Shown here: in pieces, positions 1 through 5,500 of the stretch
How the letters are laid out: every line of letters starts with the position of its first letter
Position numbering within the stretch: the stretch's first letter is position 1
Notes under the pieces: generated by a model
What the model saw: the letters and a program-made list of their open reading frames with translations, nothing else
Databases searched by the model: none
Told to the model about the DNA's origin: nothing
Program-made: the position numbers and the translations under genes
Assembly (NCBI GenBank): GCA_945861815.1
Contig: CAMAVV010000082.1
Coordinates: forward strand, 1 to 7,167
Source of the DNA: Thermoflexus hugenholtzii JAD2
GTDB taxonomy: Bacteria; Chloroflexota; Dehalococcoidia; SHYB01
Direction of reading: 5' to 3'
Length of the DNA stretch: 7,167 nt

Positions 1-1419
1 ATCCTCATGGCCCTCTTCGCGCGCAACGACCGCCAGGCCCGCTGGACGGCGGTGGCCTTCTCCGTCGCCACCCTGGTGCTCTCGCTCTTTGTCTGGGCGC
101 GCCTTGACCTGAGCCTGGACGGGCCGCAGTTCGTCCAGCGCAACGAGTGGATAGCGGCTTTCAACGTGGAATACTTCATCGGCGTGGACGGCCTGAGCGC
201 GCCCCTGGTTGCGCTGACGGCGCTCTCCTCCGTGGCCGCCGTCTTCATCTCATGGCACGTCCACAAGCGCGTGAAGGAGTTCTTCTTCTGGCTGCTGCTC
301 TTGGAGAGCGGCATCCTCGGCGTCTTCGTCTCCCTCGATCTGCTCCTCTTCTTCCTCTTCTGGGAGGTGGAGCTGATCCCCATGTATATGCTCATCACCA
401 TCTGGGGAAGCGGGCGGAAGGAATACTCGGCCCTCAAGTTCCTGCTCTTCACGATGGCGAGCAGCGCGCTGATGCTGGCGGGCATCCTGGCGATCTACTT
501 CTCCACGGGCACCTTTGACATGATGGCCCTGCGGGAGAGCCCCTTCGATATGTCGATTGTCACCGCGCAGATGGCCTTCTTCTTGCTCTTTGCCGCCTTC
601 GCCGTGAAGCTGCCTATCTGGCCCTTCCACACGTGGCTGCCCGACGCCCACACGGACGCGCCGACCGCAGGCAGCGTGATGCTGGCGGGCGTCATGCTCA
701 AGATGGGCGGCTACGGCATCCTGCGCCTCTGCGTCAGCTTCTTCCCGGACGTCGCCCACGACTATGCGTGGCTCTTGGCGACCCTGGCAGTAGTGAACGT
801 CCTTTATGGCGGCCTCATGGTCTTCCGGCAAAAAGACCTCAAGCGCCTTATCGCCTATAGCAGCGTGAGCCACATGGGCTTTGTGCTTTTGGGCATCGCG
901 TCACTGGGAGAGGTTGGCCTGAATGGCGCGGCCCTGCAGATGTTTACCCACGGCACTATCACTGGCCTGCTCTTCATGCTGGCCGGGACGATCTACGAAA
1001 AGGCGCGCACGCGCCACATCCCCGACTTGGGCGGTTTGGCAAACAAGACGCCGCTCCTTGCCCTCGGCTTTATCCTGGGCGGCCTCGCCTCCCTGGGCCT
1101 GCCGTCCATGAGCGGCTTTGTGGCCGAGTTGATGGTCTTCCTAGGCGCATTCGGCGTCTATCGCATCGCCACCATTCTCGCTATCTTCGGCATCGTGCTA
1201 AGCGCGGGCTACATCTTGTTGACGGTCCAGCGCGTCTTCTTTGGTCCGGAGAAGCCGAGATTCGCGAGCATCCAAGATGCGGACAAGATGGAACTCATCC
1301 CCATCGTCGGCCTTGTGGCGGCGATATTTATCGTCGGTATCTACCCTGCGCTGGTAACCGATACGTTCAAGGTTGGGCTCGCGCCTATCGTCACCTTACT
1401 TGGAGGCGGCGGTGCATAA
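1..1419 (+). CDS. nuoM: NADH-quinone oxidoreductase subunit M (NuoM), 5' end cut by window
   Basis: This is an antiporter-like proton-pumping membrane subunit of respiratory complex I, which couples NADH oxidation and quinone reduction to proton translocation across the cytoplasmic membrane. The first ATG in the window is at 7, but the frame is open to base 1, and NuoM proteins usually have about 20 more N-terminal residues forming the first helix, so the true start is probably upstream. Numbered from that ATG (470 residues), the family's functional residues are present: the TM5 glutamate in FWEVELIPMY (E120, matching E. coli E144), the lysine in AVKLPIWPFHTWLPDAH (K201, E. coli K234), the lysine in GVMLKMGGYG (K232, E. 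coli K265) and the TM12 acidic residue in GFVAELMVF (E374, E. coli E407). The protein is a run of hydrophobic helices typical of the proton-conducting transporter family. The E. coli matches are from memory. NuoL and NuoN are related, but FWExELIPMY and the position before nuoN favour NuoM. Confidence 0.96.
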   Translation: MLMALFARNDRQARWTAVAFSVATLVLSLFVWARLDLSLDGPQFVQRNEWIAAFNVEYFIGVDGLSAPLVALTALSSVAAVFISWHVHKRVKEFFFWLLLLESGILGVFVSLDLLLFFLFWEVELIPMYMLITIWGSGRKEYSALKFLLFTMASSALMLAGILAIYFSTGTFDMMALRESPFDMSIVTAQMAFFLLFAAFAVKLPIWPFHTWLPDAHTDAPTAGSVMLAGVMLKMGGYGILRLCVSFFPDVAHDYAWLLATLAVVNVLYGGLMVFRQKDLKRLIAYSSVSHMGFVLLGIASLGEVGLNGAALQMFTHGTITGLLFMLAGTIYEKARTRHIPDLGGLANKTPLLALGFILGGLASLGLPSMSGFVAELMVFLGAFGVYRIATILAIFGIVLSAGYILLTVQRVFFGPEKPRFASIQDADKMELIPIVGLVAAIFIVGIYPALVTDTFKVGLAPIVTLLGGGGA

Positions 1420-1467
1420 CGACCGGAAGATTGCCATCTCCTCAGGGCTCGGGCGGGGTTATTAACC

Positions 1468-2925
1468 ATGCCTATCCGTGACTTCTATCTCCTCTCCCCT
1501 GAGATAAGCATGGTCGGGATGGCCATCCTGGTCATCATCGCCGACCTTGTCTTCGCGAAGAAGGGGATCGTCGCAACCATTGCCTTCCTCTCTCTGGGGC
1601 TGCCCCTTGGCTTTGCGGTCAGCCTGTGGGATGTGCAGGAGCGCGGCTTCAACGACTTCCTTGTCGTCGATAGGTTCAGCCTCTTCTTCAAGTTCTTGAT
1701 CCTCGGCGTGGCGGGGGCCGTCATCCTCGCCTCCCAAGACCCGGCAAAGAGCTTCCGCAGGAGACAGGGAGAGTTCTATTCGCTGATCCTCCTCTCCACC
1801 ACCGGCCTTATGCTGATGGCGGCGACGCGGGAGCTGATGACGATCTACCTGTCCCTGGAACTCAGTACCCTGTCTGCCATCGCGCTTGTCGCCTTCTCCA
1901 AGGACAAGCCGTCCACCGAATCGGCGGTAAAGTACCTGGTGCTTTCCGGCATCAGCTCGGCGGTGATGCTCTACGGCATGGCGATGGTCTTTGGCACCAC
2001 CGGCGCGACTGACCTCGATGCAATCGCCGATAACCTGCCGGTGACACGTCTTCTCGATAGCCCTGCCCTGCTCGTTGGAGTCGTCTTCATGGCGGCGGGC
2101 TTTGCCTTCAAGATATCGAGCTTCCCTTTCCAGATGTGGGTGCCGGACGTCTATCAAGGCGCGCCGGTGCCTGTCGCCGCCTTCCTCTCCGTCGCAAGTA
2201 AGGCGGCTGGCTTTGCCGTCATCCTCCGCGTCTTTAACTCTGCCTTTGGCGATGTGAGCCTCGATTGGAGCATGCTCTTCGCCTTCCTTGCCGTCCTCTC
2301 GATGTCCATCGGCAACCTGGTGGCGATTCTGCAATCGGACATACGCCGCCTGCTGGCATACAGCACCATCGCCCACGCCGGGTACATGATTATCGGCCTT
2401 GCGGCAGTCGCGGCCAGGACCCCAGGGGGAGACGCCATCGGCACAGAGGGCGTGCTCTTCTATCTCGCCGGCTATGCCTTCACGAACCTTGGCGCATTCT
2501 TCGCCGTCATCGCCATCGCGAACAAGATCAACACCTACCGCATCGACGACTATCGCGGCCTGGGCAGGCGCGCCCCCGCCGATGCGGCGTTGCTCACCAT
2601 CTGTCTCCTCTCGCTGACCGGCATCCCGCCGACGGTCGGCTTCTGGGCGAAGATCTATCTCTTCAACGGCGCGGTGGAGGCTAACCTGCTCTGGCTCGTT
2701 ATCGCAGGGGCGATCAACAGCGTCGTCTCGGCCTACTTCTACCTGCGCATCATCAAGGTGATGTACATGGAGCGGCCCGCCGCTGAGGAAGAGGACCTGC
2801 CGGAGTCGTCCCCTTCCCTCGCGCTGGCGCTCATCGTGGCAACGGCAGGCGTCCTATTCTTTGGCGTCGCCCCGGCCTTTCTCCTCGACTTCGCCCTTCG
2901 CGCCACGAGCGGCTTCAGCAACTAG
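1468..2925 (+). CDS. nuoN: NADH-quinone oxidoreductase subunit N (NuoN)
   Basis: This is the second antiporter-like proton channel subunit of complex I and by convention the last gene of the nuo operon. It is 485 residues long, the normal size, and made largely of transmembrane helices. Residues expected for proton transfer are visible: E131 in LSLELSTLSA, K215 in FKISSFPFQMWVPDVYQGAP, K245 in VASKAAGFA and K395 in FWAKIYLF (E. coli equivalents E133, K217, K247, K395 from memory). The FQMWVPDVYQGAP block distinguishes NuoN from NuoM (FHTWLPDAH). The start is well defined: the 16 codons between the nuoM stop and this ATG are in the same frame and contain no ATG, GTG or TTG. The ribosome site is weak, a G-rich run at 1451-1458 lying 9 nt before the ATG, so translation may depend on coupling to nuoM 48 nt upstream. 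The C-terminal tail after about residue 436 has an acidic loop (AEEEDLPE) before the last helix. No terminator is visible after the stop. Confidence 0.97.
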   Translation: MPIRDFYLLSPEISMVGMAILVIIADLVFAKKGIVATIAFLSLGLPLGFAVSLWDVQERGFNDFLVVDRFSLFFKFLILGVAGAVILASQDPAKSFRRRQGEFYSLILLSTTGLMLMAATRELMTIYLSLELSTLSAIALVAFSKDKPSTESAVKYLVLSGISSAVMLYGMAMVFGTTGATDLDAIADNLPVTRLLDSPALLVGVVFMAAGFAFKISSFPFQMWVPDVYQGAPVPVAAFLSVASKAAGFAVILRVFNSAFGDVSLDWSMLFAFLAVLSMSIGNLVAILQSDIRRLLAYSTIAHAGYMIIGLAAVAARTPGGDAIGTEGVLFYLAGYAFTNLGAFFAVIAIANKINTYRIDDYRGLGRRAPADAALLTICLLSLTGIPPTVGFWAKIYLFNGAVEANLLWLVIAGAINSVVSAYFYLRIIKVMYMERPAAEEEDLPESSPSLALALIVATAGVLFFGVAPAFLLDFALRATSGFSN

Positions 2926-2936
2926 CGCCTCTTCGA

Positions 2937-2965
2937 TTGACAGTCCACAGCGGGGCTTTTAGACT
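2937..2965 (+). promoter_or_regulatory. Candidate sigma70-type promoter of nadK
   Basis: A perfect -35 hexamer TTGACA (2937-2942) is followed after exactly 17 bp by TAGACT (2960-2965), which matches four of six -10 positions. Transcription would start near 2972 and give a leader of about 30 nt before the nadK ATG. The site lies wholly in the 76-nt gap after nuoN. Motif and spacing are seen in the sequence; activity is inferred, and sigma preference in this organism is unknown. Confidence 0.55.
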
Positions 2966-2984
2966 CGGCTGCGTCTCTTCACCC

Positions 2985-2990
2985 GGAAGG
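2985..2990 (+). promoter_or_regulatory. Likely ribosome binding site of nadK
   Basis: GGAAGG lies 11 nt upstream of the ATG at 3002. It is a moderate Shine-Dalgarno match at slightly long spacing. It supports this ATG as the start, and the protein's first residues (MKRIGIIYNE) fit the first beta strand of NAD kinases. Confidence 0.45.
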
Positions 2991-3001
2991 CGTGCACATC
3001 C

Positions 3002-3844
3002 ATGAAGCGCATCGGCATCATCTATAACGAGCGCAACGCGGCGGCCATCGAGCTGGCAAAGGCCCTTGCGGCAAAGCTCAAAGGACTGCGGCACCAGTGC
3101 GCCCTCTTCACCACCCAGCAGGAGCGCTCCTCAGGCGCATATGCCGATGGCGCCGACATCCTTATCACCGTCGGCGGCGACGGGACGATCCTGCGCACAG
3201 CGCGCATCGCGGTGCCGCGAAACGTGCCTATCCTCGGCGTGAATATGGGGAAGCTGGGCTTCATGACGGAGCTGCGCGGCGCTGCTGAGGCCATGGAGCG
3301 TGTGCCAAGCTACCTCAACAAGCGCGGATGGATCGAAGAGCGGTCCATCATCGAGGTGGAGATCAGCCACACCAAGGGCGGCCGGAAGAGCAGCTATCGC
3401 TCCTGGGCACTGAACGAGGCTGTCGTCGGGCGGGGCGCGCTGGCGCGGCTCATTACCGTGGACGTCTCTATCGATGGCGCGCGAGTCACCACCTACAACG
3501 CGGACGGCGTCATCCTGGCCAGCGCCACAGGCTCCACCGGGTATGCCTTGGCCGTCGGCGGGCCTATCCTTGACCCCAGAAGCACGAGCCTTGTGCTTGT
3601 TCCCATCTCGCCGCACCTTTCCCTCAGCAACTCCCTTGTGCTGCGCGCGGGGACGAAGGTGCAGATGCAGGTGAGCACCGACCACGAGGCGCGCGTGAGC
3701 CTGGATGGCCAGATCCACATCGAGCTGCACAAGGGCGATGTGGTCAGCGGCTGGCGCGGGAGCCAGGTCGCGCGCTTTCTGCGGGCGAACCCGCCCGCCT
3801 ACTTCTATGAAACGCTGACACAGCGCCTCAACCTGCGCTCATAA
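3002..3844 (+). CDS. nadK: NAD kinase
   Basis: This cytoplasmic enzyme phosphorylates the 2'-hydroxyl of the adenosine ribose of NAD, using ATP or polyphosphate, to make NADP, and so sets the cell's NADP(H) pool. It is 280 residues, a normal length for the bacterial family. The diagnostic motifs occur in order: GGDGT at 58-62 (with the catalytic aspartate D60) in ILITVGGDGTILR, the LGVNMGKLGFMTEL strand-loop at 78-91, the NE pair at 138-139 in ALNEAVV, NADG at 166-169, TGSTGY at 176-181 followed by GGP, and PISPHLSLSNSLVL at 201-214. The N-terminal half is the alpha/beta domain and the C-terminal half the beta-rich NAD-binding domain. The gene follows nuoN by 76 nt, has its own candidate promoter, and is followed 31 nt later by a Nudix hydrolase, which fits an NAD(P)-metabolism pair. 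Codon use and base composition look like those of the neighbours. The call is secure; the choice of phosphate donor cannot be read from the sequence. Confidence 0.97.
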   Translation: MKRIGIIYNERNAAAIELAKALAAKLKGLRHQCALFTTQQERSSGAYADGADILITVGGDGTILRTARIAVPRNVPILGVNMGKLGFMTELRGAAEAMERVPSYLNKRGWIEERSIIEVEISHTKGGRKSSYRSWALNEAVVGRGALARLITVDVSIDGARVTTYNADGVILASATGSTGYALAVGGPILDPRSTSLVLVPISPHLSLSNSLVLRAGTKVQMQVSTDHEARVSLDGQIHIELHKGDVVSGWRGSQVARFLRANPPAYFYETLTQRLNLRS

Positions 3845-3875
3845 GTTGCCTGTGTTCCAAGAGCTAAAGAACCCT

Positions 3876-4409
3876 ATGCCAAAGCCGCGTGTCATCGAAA
3901 CCAAGCGCATCTATGAAGGCAAGGTCATCAACCTGCGGGTTGACACCATCGTAGAGAAGGGGCAGAAGCTGGAGCGCACCGTCGTCGAGCACCGTGGCGC
4001 GGTGACAGTCGTCCCCTTGGATAGCAAGGGGCGCGTGCTGATGGTGCGCCAGTACCGCCATGCCGCGAAGCGCTATCTGCTGGAGCTGCCTGCAGGCGGC
4101 CTGGACGAGGGGGAGAAGCCCCTCGCGGCAGCGCAGCGAGAGCTGCAAGAGGAGATTGGGTACAAGGCGGGAAAGCTGGAGCGGGTCGGCGGGTTCTTCA
4201 CCGCGCCGGGCTTCTGCGAGGAGTATATGCACCTCTTCATCGCGACCGGCCTCACGCCGAGCCGCTTACAGCATGACGACGATGAAGACATCCATGTGGA
4301 GCCGACGCCGCTCTCTAAGATTCCCGGCCTCATCCGCACGGGCGCTATCGAGGATGCCAAAAGCCTCGTTGGCCTGCTGACGGTGCTCTCACGCAGGAAG
4401 TCACGGTAA
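3876..4409 (+). CDS. Nudix hydrolase, probable ADP-ribose pyrophosphatase
   Basis: This probably hydrolyses ADP-ribose to AMP and ribose 5-phosphate in the cytoplasm, removing a reactive product of NAD turnover. From the ATG at 3876 it has 177 residues. The Nudix box (GX5EX7REUXEEXGU) is complete at 74-96: G74, E80, then RELQEEIGY at 88-96 with metal-binding E92 and E93. A proline 16 residues after the box glycine (P111 in APGF) is the marker associated with the ADP-ribose pyrophosphatase subgroup, and the N-terminal RIYEGKVINLRVD strand and RGAVTVVPLD also fit. The frame can be extended to a TTG at 3846, one base after the nadK stop, but that start has no ribosome site and the extra 10 residues do not resemble the family, so the ATG is preferred. 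Only a weak AAAGA lies 5 nt before that ATG, so translation is probably coupled to nadK. Related Nudix enzymes act on other nucleoside diphosphate sugars, so the substrate is likely but not certain. Confidence 0.88.
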   Translation: MPKPRVIETKRIYEGKVINLRVDTIVEKGQKLERTVVEHRGAVTVVPLDSKGRVLMVRQYRHAAKRYLLELPAGGLDEGEKPLAAAQRELQEEIGYKAGKLERVGGFFTAPGFCEEYMHLFIATGLTPSRLQHDDDEDIHVEPTPLSKIPGLIRTGAIEDAKSLVGLLTVLSRRKSR

Positions 4410-4440
4410 GCCTTCAGGGACGCTAACGCCTTTCACCGAC

Positions 4441-4451
4441 GCAAGCCTTGC
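4441..4451. repeat. Short perfect palindrome overlapping a -35 element
   Basis: GCAAG-C-CTTGC is a perfect 5+5 inverted repeat around one central base. Its right arm overlaps the candidate -35 hexamer at 4448-4453. It is too short and too tight for an RNA hairpin and has no T-run, so it is not a terminator. It could be a protein-binding site or chance. Confidence 0.3.
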
Positions 4452-4476
4452 AATCTCGGCGCAGGTGCGGTATTTT
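4448..4476 (+). promoter_or_regulatory. Candidate promoter of the PAP2 gene
   Basis: TTGCAA (4448-4453) and TATTTT (4471-4476) are separated by exactly 17 bp, each matching four of six sigma70 consensus positions. The start would be near 4483, leaving a leader of about 130 nt before the TTG start at 4614. The hexamers are moderate matches, so the call relies on spacing, on the local drop in GC and on the palindrome placed just downstream. Confidence 0.4.
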
Positions 4477-4485
4477 CGACGGAAG

Positions 4486-4501
4486 GTTAAATCGAGTTAA
4501 C
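4486..4501. promoter_or_regulatory. Operator-like palindrome GTTAA-n-TCGA-n-TTAAC
   Basis: The 16-bp sequence GTTAAATCGAGTTAAC equals its reverse complement at 14 of 16 positions; only the pair at positions 6 and 11 breaks symmetry. It would cover about +4 to +19 of a transcript from the candidate promoter at 4448-4476, a usual place for a repressor dimer. No regulator gene is in the window and I do not recognise the motif as a named operator. Confidence 0.4.
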
Positions 4502-4559
4502 ATATCTCCATTGCTGGGAAACAACACTGCAAAGCGCGCAGCAGGCTGACCGAAAAATA

Positions 4560-4579
4560 GGCGGACAGCGGCGGACAGA
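4560..4579 (+). repeat. 10-bp tandem direct repeat (GGCGGACAGM x2)
   Basis: GGCGGACAGC at 4560-4569 is followed directly by GGCGGACAGA at 4570-4579, 9 of 10 positions identical. It lies in the leader of the PAP2 gene, 35 nt before its TTG. It may be a chance slip-repeat or two helical-turn-spaced binding sites; two copies cannot decide. Confidence 0.4.
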
Positions 4580-4613
4580 GACCTCGCCAGTCTTTTCATT
4601 CGGCTGTCTTGCT

Positions 4614-5375
4614 TTGCATCTGCCGAACAAGCAGGCGATTGTCGCCCTCTCCAAGGAAATCATCCTGCTCTTTGGGGCCTACGGCATCTACCTTGTCGTT
4701 CGCAACATCATCGTTCCTACCGCACAGACGACGGCCTTTTTGAACGCCGAACGCCTTATCGATTTCGAGAAGAGCCTCAACATGTTCTGGGAGCCGGGCT
4801 GGCAGGAGTGGGCGCTCAGATCTGCGAACTGGAGCGTCGATTTCTCCGACTGGTTCTATGTCTTCGGCTATATGCCAATCATCCTCACCACGGCAACGAT
4901 GGCCTATATCTTTGACCGGGAGCGCTACCATCGCTATCGCACCATCATGTTGGTGAGCCTTTTCCTGGCGCTTATCGTTTTCACCACGTTTCCTCTCGCG
5001 CCGCCCCGGTTTGCCGACACTGGCAGCGGCATGATCGATACGCTCGCCGTAAACGGGAGCATCATTGCCAAGCCTGGCTCCGAGTCTTTCTATAACCTCT
5101 ATGCCGCGATGCCGAGCCTGCACTTTGGCTGGGCCCTTCTTATCTCGATTTTCTTTCTCTTCAGCAAGCCGCGAATCTTGAAACTCTGCGGCCTCGCCTA
5201 TCCCATCGTCATGCTCTTCGCCATCGTCCTCACCGCCAACCACTTCATCCTCGATGCGGTAGGCGGAGCAGGCATCATGCTGCTGGCCTACCTGTGCTAT
5301 CGCGCCATCTTTGTGGACCGCGCGCGCATCCTGAAGCGGCTCCCGTGGACAAGGGCACATAAGGCCGCTGCCTAG
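4614..5375 (+). CDS. PAP2-superfamily membrane protein (Aur1/inositolphosphotransferase-like)
   Basis: This is a polytopic membrane protein of the PAP2 phosphatase/phosphotransferase superfamily, of the subgroup that includes eukaryotic Aur1-type inositolphosphotransferases. Such enzymes remove or transfer phosphate-linked head groups of lipids at the outer membrane face. From the TTG at 4614 it has 253 residues and about six hydrophobic segments (roughly 13-33, 84-101, 110-126, 170-184, 190-208, 214-232). Superfamily signatures are present: PLAPPRF at 127-133, MPSLHFGW at 166-173 with H170, and ANHFILD at 208-214 with H210 and D214, the expected catalytic His-His-Asp set. The N-terminal part up to RLIDFEKSLNMFWEPGWQEW (48-67) fits the subgroup, so the first in-frame ATG (residue 57) is too late. 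TTG 4614 is the only conventional start, yet it has no visible Shine-Dalgarno, so the start is uncertain. The substrate is unknown and neighbours give no lipid-pathway clue. Confidence 0.85.
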   Translation: MHLPNKQAIVALSKEIILLFGAYGIYLVVRNIIVPTAQTTAFLNAERLIDFEKSLNMFWEPGWQEWALRSANWSVDFSDWFYVFGYMPIILTTATMAYIFDRERYHRYRTIMLVSLFLALIVFTTFPLAPPRFADTGSGMIDTLAVNGSIIAKPGSESFYNLYAAMPSLHFGWALLISIFFLFSKPRILKLCGLAYPIVMLFAIVLTANHFILDAVGGAGIMLLAYLCYRAIFVDRARILKRLPWTRAHKAAA

Positions 5376-5442
5376 CTGGCGATGCCCTTTGGTAACCAGC
5401 TTCGCAGCGCTTCGCGCGCCCGCGCGCGCATGATTTGGTTCA
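5376..5442 (+). other. Spacer after PAP2 with CG-alternating tract and weak inverted repeat
   Basis: Two structures are visible. AGCTGG (5374-5379, overlapping the stop codon) can pair with CCAGCT (5396-5401) across a 16-nt loop, but no T-run follows, so it is a poor terminator candidate. At 5413-5429 the sequence is almost pure alternating C and G, with CGCGC and GCGCG arms around a four-base loop. No gene is seen here. Confidence 0.4.
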
Positions 5443-5471
5443 TTGTCAACGACAGAAGTGTGTGATAAACT
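5443..5471 (+). promoter_or_regulatory. Candidate extended -10 promoter of sdhA/frdA
   Basis: TTGTCA (5443-5448, five of six -35 positions) is separated by 17 bp from TAAACT (5466-5471, four of six -10 positions), and a TG pair at 5463-5464 forms an extended -10. Transcription would start near 5478, giving a leader of about 23 nt that ends in a strong ribosome site. An alternative -10 register, GATAAA at 5464-5469, has a less favourable 15-bp spacer. Confidence 0.5.
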
Positions 5472-5487
5472 TCACGCACCTCTGGCC

Positions 5488-5494
5488 AGGAGGG
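5488..5494 (+). promoter_or_regulatory. Strong ribosome binding site of sdhA/frdA
   Basis: AGGAGGG ends 6 nt before the ATG at 5501, an almost ideal Shine-Dalgarno and spacing. It fixes the start of the flavoprotein gene and is the strongest ribosome site in the window. Other ATGs nearby (5511, 5514) are out of frame or lack such a site. Confidence 0.85.
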
Positions 5495-5500
5495 CCGTGA

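Larger units (their letters stand above)
4410..4613 (+). other. 204-nt intergenic region with promoter-like and palindromic elements
   Basis: This non-coding stretch separates the nadK-Nudix pair from the PAP2 gene. Its central part (about 4470-4560) is clearly less GC-rich than the flanking genes. No ATG occurs on the + strand. I see no convincing rho-independent terminator for the upstream unit and no RNA gene. It contains the candidate promoter, two palindromes and the tandem repeat listed separately. The PAP2 reading frame stays open back to 4491, but only CTG 4527 and TTG 4614 could serve as starts, and the translated extension does not look like family sequence, so I treat it as leader. 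Confidence 0.7.

Noticed and set aside
250..873. 207-codon open reading frame on the - strand
   Set aside because: Antisense shadow of nuoM with runs of E/H/D/Q that mirror hydrophobic codons on the + strand.
1462..2376. 304-codon open reading frame on the - strand
   Set aside because: Antisense shadow of nuoN; strongly charged, with no domain or ribosome site, whereas the + strand frame is a clear NuoN.
2948..2971. Possible terminator after nuoN (CAGC...GCTG with an internal TTTT)
   Set aside because: Four-base arms only, with the T-run inside the loop rather than after the stem; the same bases are better explained as promoter.
3846..3875. TTG start extending the Nudix protein by 10 residues
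   Set aside because: No ribosome site, and the added residues are unlike family N-termini; the ATG at 3876 starts exactly where family similarity begins.
4596..5360. 254-codon open reading frame on the - strand
   Set aside because: Antisense to the PAP2 gene, whose + strand frame carries the intact H/H/D motifs; the - strand product has no recognisable features.
5374..5401. Possible terminator after the PAP2 gene
   Set aside because: The stem is 6 bp with a 16-nt loop, overlaps the stop codon and lacks a following T-run.
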